From contig CAKSHG010000093.1 in assembly GCA_934456315.1 (NCBI GenBank), forward strand, positions 1-7,985: a stretch of DNA of 7,985 bases, read 5' to 3'. A program made the position numbers and the translations under genes. The stretch is from an uncultured Oscillospiraceae bacterium. GTDB taxonomy: Bacteria; Bacillota; Clostridia; Oscillospirales; Ruminococcaceae. The notes beneath the pieces are model-generated. The model saw nothing but the letters and a program-made list of their open reading frames with translations. It was not told where the DNA came from and searched no databases. Positions 5,934-7,985 of the stretch are shown piece by piece (positions within the stretch are counted from its first letter, which is position 1; the number at the start of each line of letters is the position of its first letter).

Positions 5934-6769
5934 TACTTTTACCGTTTTACGTTGACGACATTATTAAGACCGCGCTGACCGAGGACATAAATTACATCGA
6001 CAGCACTGCCGACCTGCTTATCCCGGAGGACAGCATTTCCTCCGCATACTTCATGGCAAAGGCGGACGGCGTTCTGTGCGGACTTGAGGTCGCGCTGCGA
6101 GTATTCACGATACTCGACCCGGAGATGAAGATAGAGTGCCACTTCAAGGACGGCGACAAGGTGAAGTACGGCGATATCATCGCGGATTTCACCGGACACA
6201 CCCGCCTCATGCTGAAAGCAGAGCGCACATCGCTGAACCTGCTCCAGCACATGAGCGGTATCTCCAGCTACACAAACAAGTGCGTTGAGCTGGTAAAGGG
6301 AACCAACGCCAGCATTGCCGACACCCGCAAGACCCTCCCGGGACTGCGCCCGCTCCAGAAGTACGCAGTCACAGTGGGCGGCGGCCGTAACCACCGCTAC
6401 AACCTGACCGACGCGGCAATGCTCAAGGACAACCACATTGACGCCTACGGCGGCATTACCCCGGCAGTGAACGCCCTCCGCCAGAAAGCGGGACACATGC
6501 TCCAGATAGAGGTCGAAACCCGGAACCTCGATGAGGTCCAGGAGGCAGTTGACTGCGGCGTTAACGTGATAATGCTCGACAACATGGACTGCCCCACAAT
6601 GGCGCAGGCTGTGAAGCTGGTAAACGGCAGGGCAAAGCTTGAGGCAAGCGGCAACGTTACGATGGAGAATATCCGCGAGGTCGCTGAAACCGGAGTTGAT
6701 ATAATATCCCTCGGCGCACTGACCCACAGCGTCAAGGCGTTCGATATCTCCATGAAGTGGAAGAAGTAA
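5930..6769 (+). CDS. nadC: Nicotinate-nucleotide pyrophosphorylase (quinolinate phosphoribosyltransferase)
   Basis: This cytoplasmic enzyme of 279 residues converts quinolinate and phosphoribosyl pyrophosphate to nicotinate mononucleotide, CO2 and pyrophosphate, the third step of de novo NAD synthesis. Signatures are AERTSLNLLQHMSGI (97-111), DTRKTLPGLR (131-140), a basic substrate site GGGRNHRYNL (150-159), MLKDNHI (164-170), IEVET (193-197), MLDNM (215-219) and LEASGNV (237-243). All expected catalytic Arg, Lys and Glu/Asp positions appear present. ATGA at 5930-5933 joins the nadB stop and the nadC start, and AAGGAAGGG (5912-5920) supplies the ribosome binding site inside nadB, so translation is likely coupled. 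nadA, the enzyme between them in the pathway, is not in this operon as seen here. Confidence 0.96.
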   Translation: MILLPFYVDDIIKTALTEDINYIDSTADLLIPEDSISSAYFMAKADGVLCGLEVALRVFTILDPEMKIECHFKDGDKVKYGDIIADFTGHTRLMLKAERTSLNLLQHMSGISSYTNKCVELVKGTNASIADTRKTLPGLRPLQKYAVTVGGGRNHRYNLTDAAMLKDNHIDAYGGITPAVNALRQKAGHMLQIEVETRNLDEVQEAVDCGVNVIMLDNMDCPTMAQAVKLVNGRAKLEASGNVTMENIREVAETGVDIISLGALTHSVKAFDISMKWKK

Positions 6770-6789
6770 CAATAGGTCACCTCTAAACA

Positions 6790-6822
6790 AAGCCGGAGCG
6801 TGTAAACGTTCCGGCTTTTTTT
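6790..6822 (+). terminator. Terminator of nadBC, probably bidirectional
   Basis: AAGCCGGAGCG (6790-6800), loop TGTAAA, then CGTTCCGGCTT (6807-6817) form an 11-base-pair stem with one G-U pair, followed by a run of seven T starting inside the stem (6816-6822). The T run is shared with the TAA stop codon of the convergent minus-strand gene. Read on the minus strand the stem is followed by TTTGTTT, so it may also end that transcript. Confidence 0.88.
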
Positions 6823-7273
6823 AATGCGGCAGCTTCATGGCGGCAAGCTGCGGGAATTCCTCGCGGCGTATCTCCGCGATACGGCTGTCAATACGGCTGC
6901 GGGTAACTCCGGGATACTCATCGAACACCGGCTCTACTCCGAAAAACGCCGACACCACAACAGCCGCGAACGCATTCGCGTCCACCTCGGCTGGCTGCAT
7001 GCTGAACTCCCTTAACGTCAGCTCCTCACTGCTCTTGTATTCCCCGTAGTACCTGGCATTGTCAGTGCGGCGCTGCCACTCCCGGCGCAGCTCCGACGAA
7101 GCCGCGAAAAGCTGGTCAAGCGACGCCGCTTTCAGCTTCCGCAGGTAAAGCTGCTTCCCGTCCGGAGTAAGCCTTGCGTGCTGACCGGGCTGCAATGCGT
7201 TATCGCTGTAGAACACCTGCGGCATCGGCAATTGCAGCATTCCGCATATCATCTTGACGTAGTTGTTTATCAT
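6821..7273 (-). CDS. Hypothetical protein, degenerate metallopeptidase-like
   Basis: The protein has 150 residues, without signal peptide or membrane segment, and I cannot name it with certainty. Its layout recalls small Firmicutes and phage proteins with a zinc metallopeptidase fold, which have a helix carrying A-H-E-L-R-H-x-W-Q followed some 30-40 residues later by an E-x-D-A-N-A-[FY]-A helix. Here the first motif reads SSELRREWQ (59-67): the Glu and WQ remain but both zinc histidines are Ser60 and Arg64. The second motif AEVDANAFAAVVVSAFFG (95-112) is well kept. It is therefore probably not a peptidase and may act as a structural or binding protein. The start has GGGGGAG (7284-7278) four bases upstream, and this overlaps the TAG stop of the radical SAM gene before it, so the two are probably translated together. 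Confidence 0.72.
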   Translation of the reverse strand: MINNYVKMICGMLQLPMPQVFYSDNALQPGQHARLTPDGKQLYLRKLKAASLDQLFAASSELRREWQRRTDNARYYGEYKSSEELTLREFSMQPAEVDANAFAAVVVSAFFGVEPVFDEYPGVTRSRIDSRIAEIRREEFPQLAAMKLPH

Positions 7274-7283
7274 ATTTCTCCCC

Positions 7284-7985
7284 CTAGAACAAAGTAAGCT
7301 GCTCGCATTCCGGAAATTCGTTCAGCCAGGCAAATATCCTGTCCGGGTCGGATTCCAGACCCGACGCCGCGCATTCGCTCCGGAACAGCTCCAGCAGCCC
7401 GATAGTATCGGGCGACGGCAGCTCGTAATTATTCACGAAACGCTTCATGTAGCGCTCTTTCATTCCCGGGAAATGCCGGTCCAGCGCAGCGTAAAAGTAC
7501 TCACGGTTCCCCTCCCGGAGGGTCAGCCCCATTCCGAATACAATTACCCCGTAGCACCCCGCCCGGCGTGCGTAATCGACAATAGCCCGGACATTTTCCG
7601 CAGTATCGTTGATGAACGGAAGCAGCGGAGTGAACCACACAACAGTCGGAATACCGCGCTCCCTACATTCGCACAGCACCTCGAACCGCCGCGAGGTTGG
7701 GCAGACATTCGGCTCTATTATGCGGCACAGATCGTCGTCCGCCGTTGTCAGCGTCATCTGCACGACCGCCTTGGAATCGCGGTTTATCTGCTCCAGCAGG
7801 TCGATGTCCCGCAGCACCAGGTCTGATTTAGTAAGGACTGTCGCGCCGAATCCGTTCCGGCTGATGACCTCAAGGCAGCGCCGCGTGAGCTGCAATTCCC
7901 TTTCTGCTTGAAGATACGGGTCGCACATCGCGCCGGTGCCTATCATACAGCGCCTGCGTTTCGAGCGCAGCGCGGCTTCCAGCAG
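7284..7985 (-). CDS. SPL-like radical SAM protein, partial (N-terminus beyond window)
   Basis: The frame stays open to the right edge, giving 233 C-terminal residues. They begin LLEAALRSKRRRC and continue MIGTGAMCDPYLQAE, a block typical of the COG1533 family of spore photoproduct lyase-like radical SAM proteins (GTG-x-M-x-DPY). Further family features are LTKSDLVLRDIDLL, the beta-strand VQMTLTT, IIEPNVCPTSRRFEVL and PTVVWFTPLLPFINDT. The CxxxCxxC cluster motif should lie upstream, outside the window. The ATG at 7946 is internal, because homologous sequence continues before it. Members probably act on nucleic acids, but most are uncharacterised; true SplB repairs spore photoproduct. The last residues are EQLTLF, resembling the sliding-clamp-binding pentapeptide QL[SD]LF. 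The gene is followed after 10 bases by the degenerate peptidase-like gene. Confidence 0.85.
   Translation of the reverse strand: MLEAALRSKRRRCMIGTGAMCDPYLQAERELQLTRRCLEVISRNGFGATVLTKSDLVLRDIDLLEQINRDSKAVVQMTLTTADDDLCRIIEPNVCPTSRRFEVLCECRERGIPTVVWFTPLLPFINDTAENVRAIVDYARRAGCYGVIVFGMGLTLREGNREYFYAALDRHFPGMKERYMKRFVNNYELPSPDTIGLLELFRSECAASGLESDPDRIFAWLNEFPECEQLTLF

Noticed and set aside
5939..6790. A 283-codon open frame antisense to nadC, running into the terminator
   Set aside because: NadC signatures are complete on the plus strand, and the antisense frame begins beside the terminator without a ribosome binding site.
7263..7826. A 187-codon plus-strand frame opposite the radical SAM gene
   Set aside because: The minus strand carries clear SPL-family sequence and a coupled downstream gene; the plus frame has no motif.

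Overview
The window looks like chromosomal DNA of an anaerobic, Gram-positive Clostridia-type bacterium (Oscillospiraceae/Ruminococcus-like). This rests on fairly GC-rich genes separated by AT-rich spacers, strong AGGAG-type ribosome binding sites, use of TTG starts, and the character of the proteins (a galactokinase-like protein of the GNHTDH type, HflX, NadB/NadC, an SPL-like radical SAM protein). The species assignment is inference. I see no rRNA, tRNA, CRISPR array, transposase or integrase.

Layout from left to right. (1) Positions 1-30, minus strand: the first ten codons of a LacI-family regulator that leaves the window to the left. Its promoter carries a cre-like operator. (2) An AT-rich divergent spacer with a good promoter for the rightward gene rodA (376-1515), which encodes a SEDS peptidoglycan polymerase. 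(3) A galactokinase-like GHMP kinase (1613-2866) behind two small hairpins. (4) A 123-bp inverted-repeat element with three internal hairpins, sitting exactly between the galK stop codon and the terminator of the convergent gene. (5) hflX (3017-4249, minus), with a consensus promoter and a leader able to fold over its own ribosome binding site. (6) Divergently, nadB (TTG start, 4437) and nadC overlap by four bases and end at a strong terminator. (7) Convergent to them, two coupled minus-strand genes: an SPL-like radical SAM protein whose N-terminus lies outside the window, and a 150-residue protein that looks like a metallopeptidase-fold protein with a lost zinc motif.

Most genes are housekeeping. 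NadB and NadC give two steps of de novo NAD synthesis from aspartate (nadA is not in the window), RodA polymerises glycan strands, and HflX acts on stalled ribosomes. The points most worth a second look are the hflX leader (competing pairings over the Shine-Dalgarno plus a 21-codon reading frame), the C-terminal QLTLF of the radical SAM protein (a sliding-clamp-binding type motif) and its coupling to the degenerate peptidase-like gene, the structured repeat at 2865-2987, and the Asn-for-Glu change in the sugar-binding motif of the galactokinase. I did not find a clear, wholly new multi-gene system; the radical SAM/pseudopeptidase pair is the nearest candidate and is cut by the window edge.
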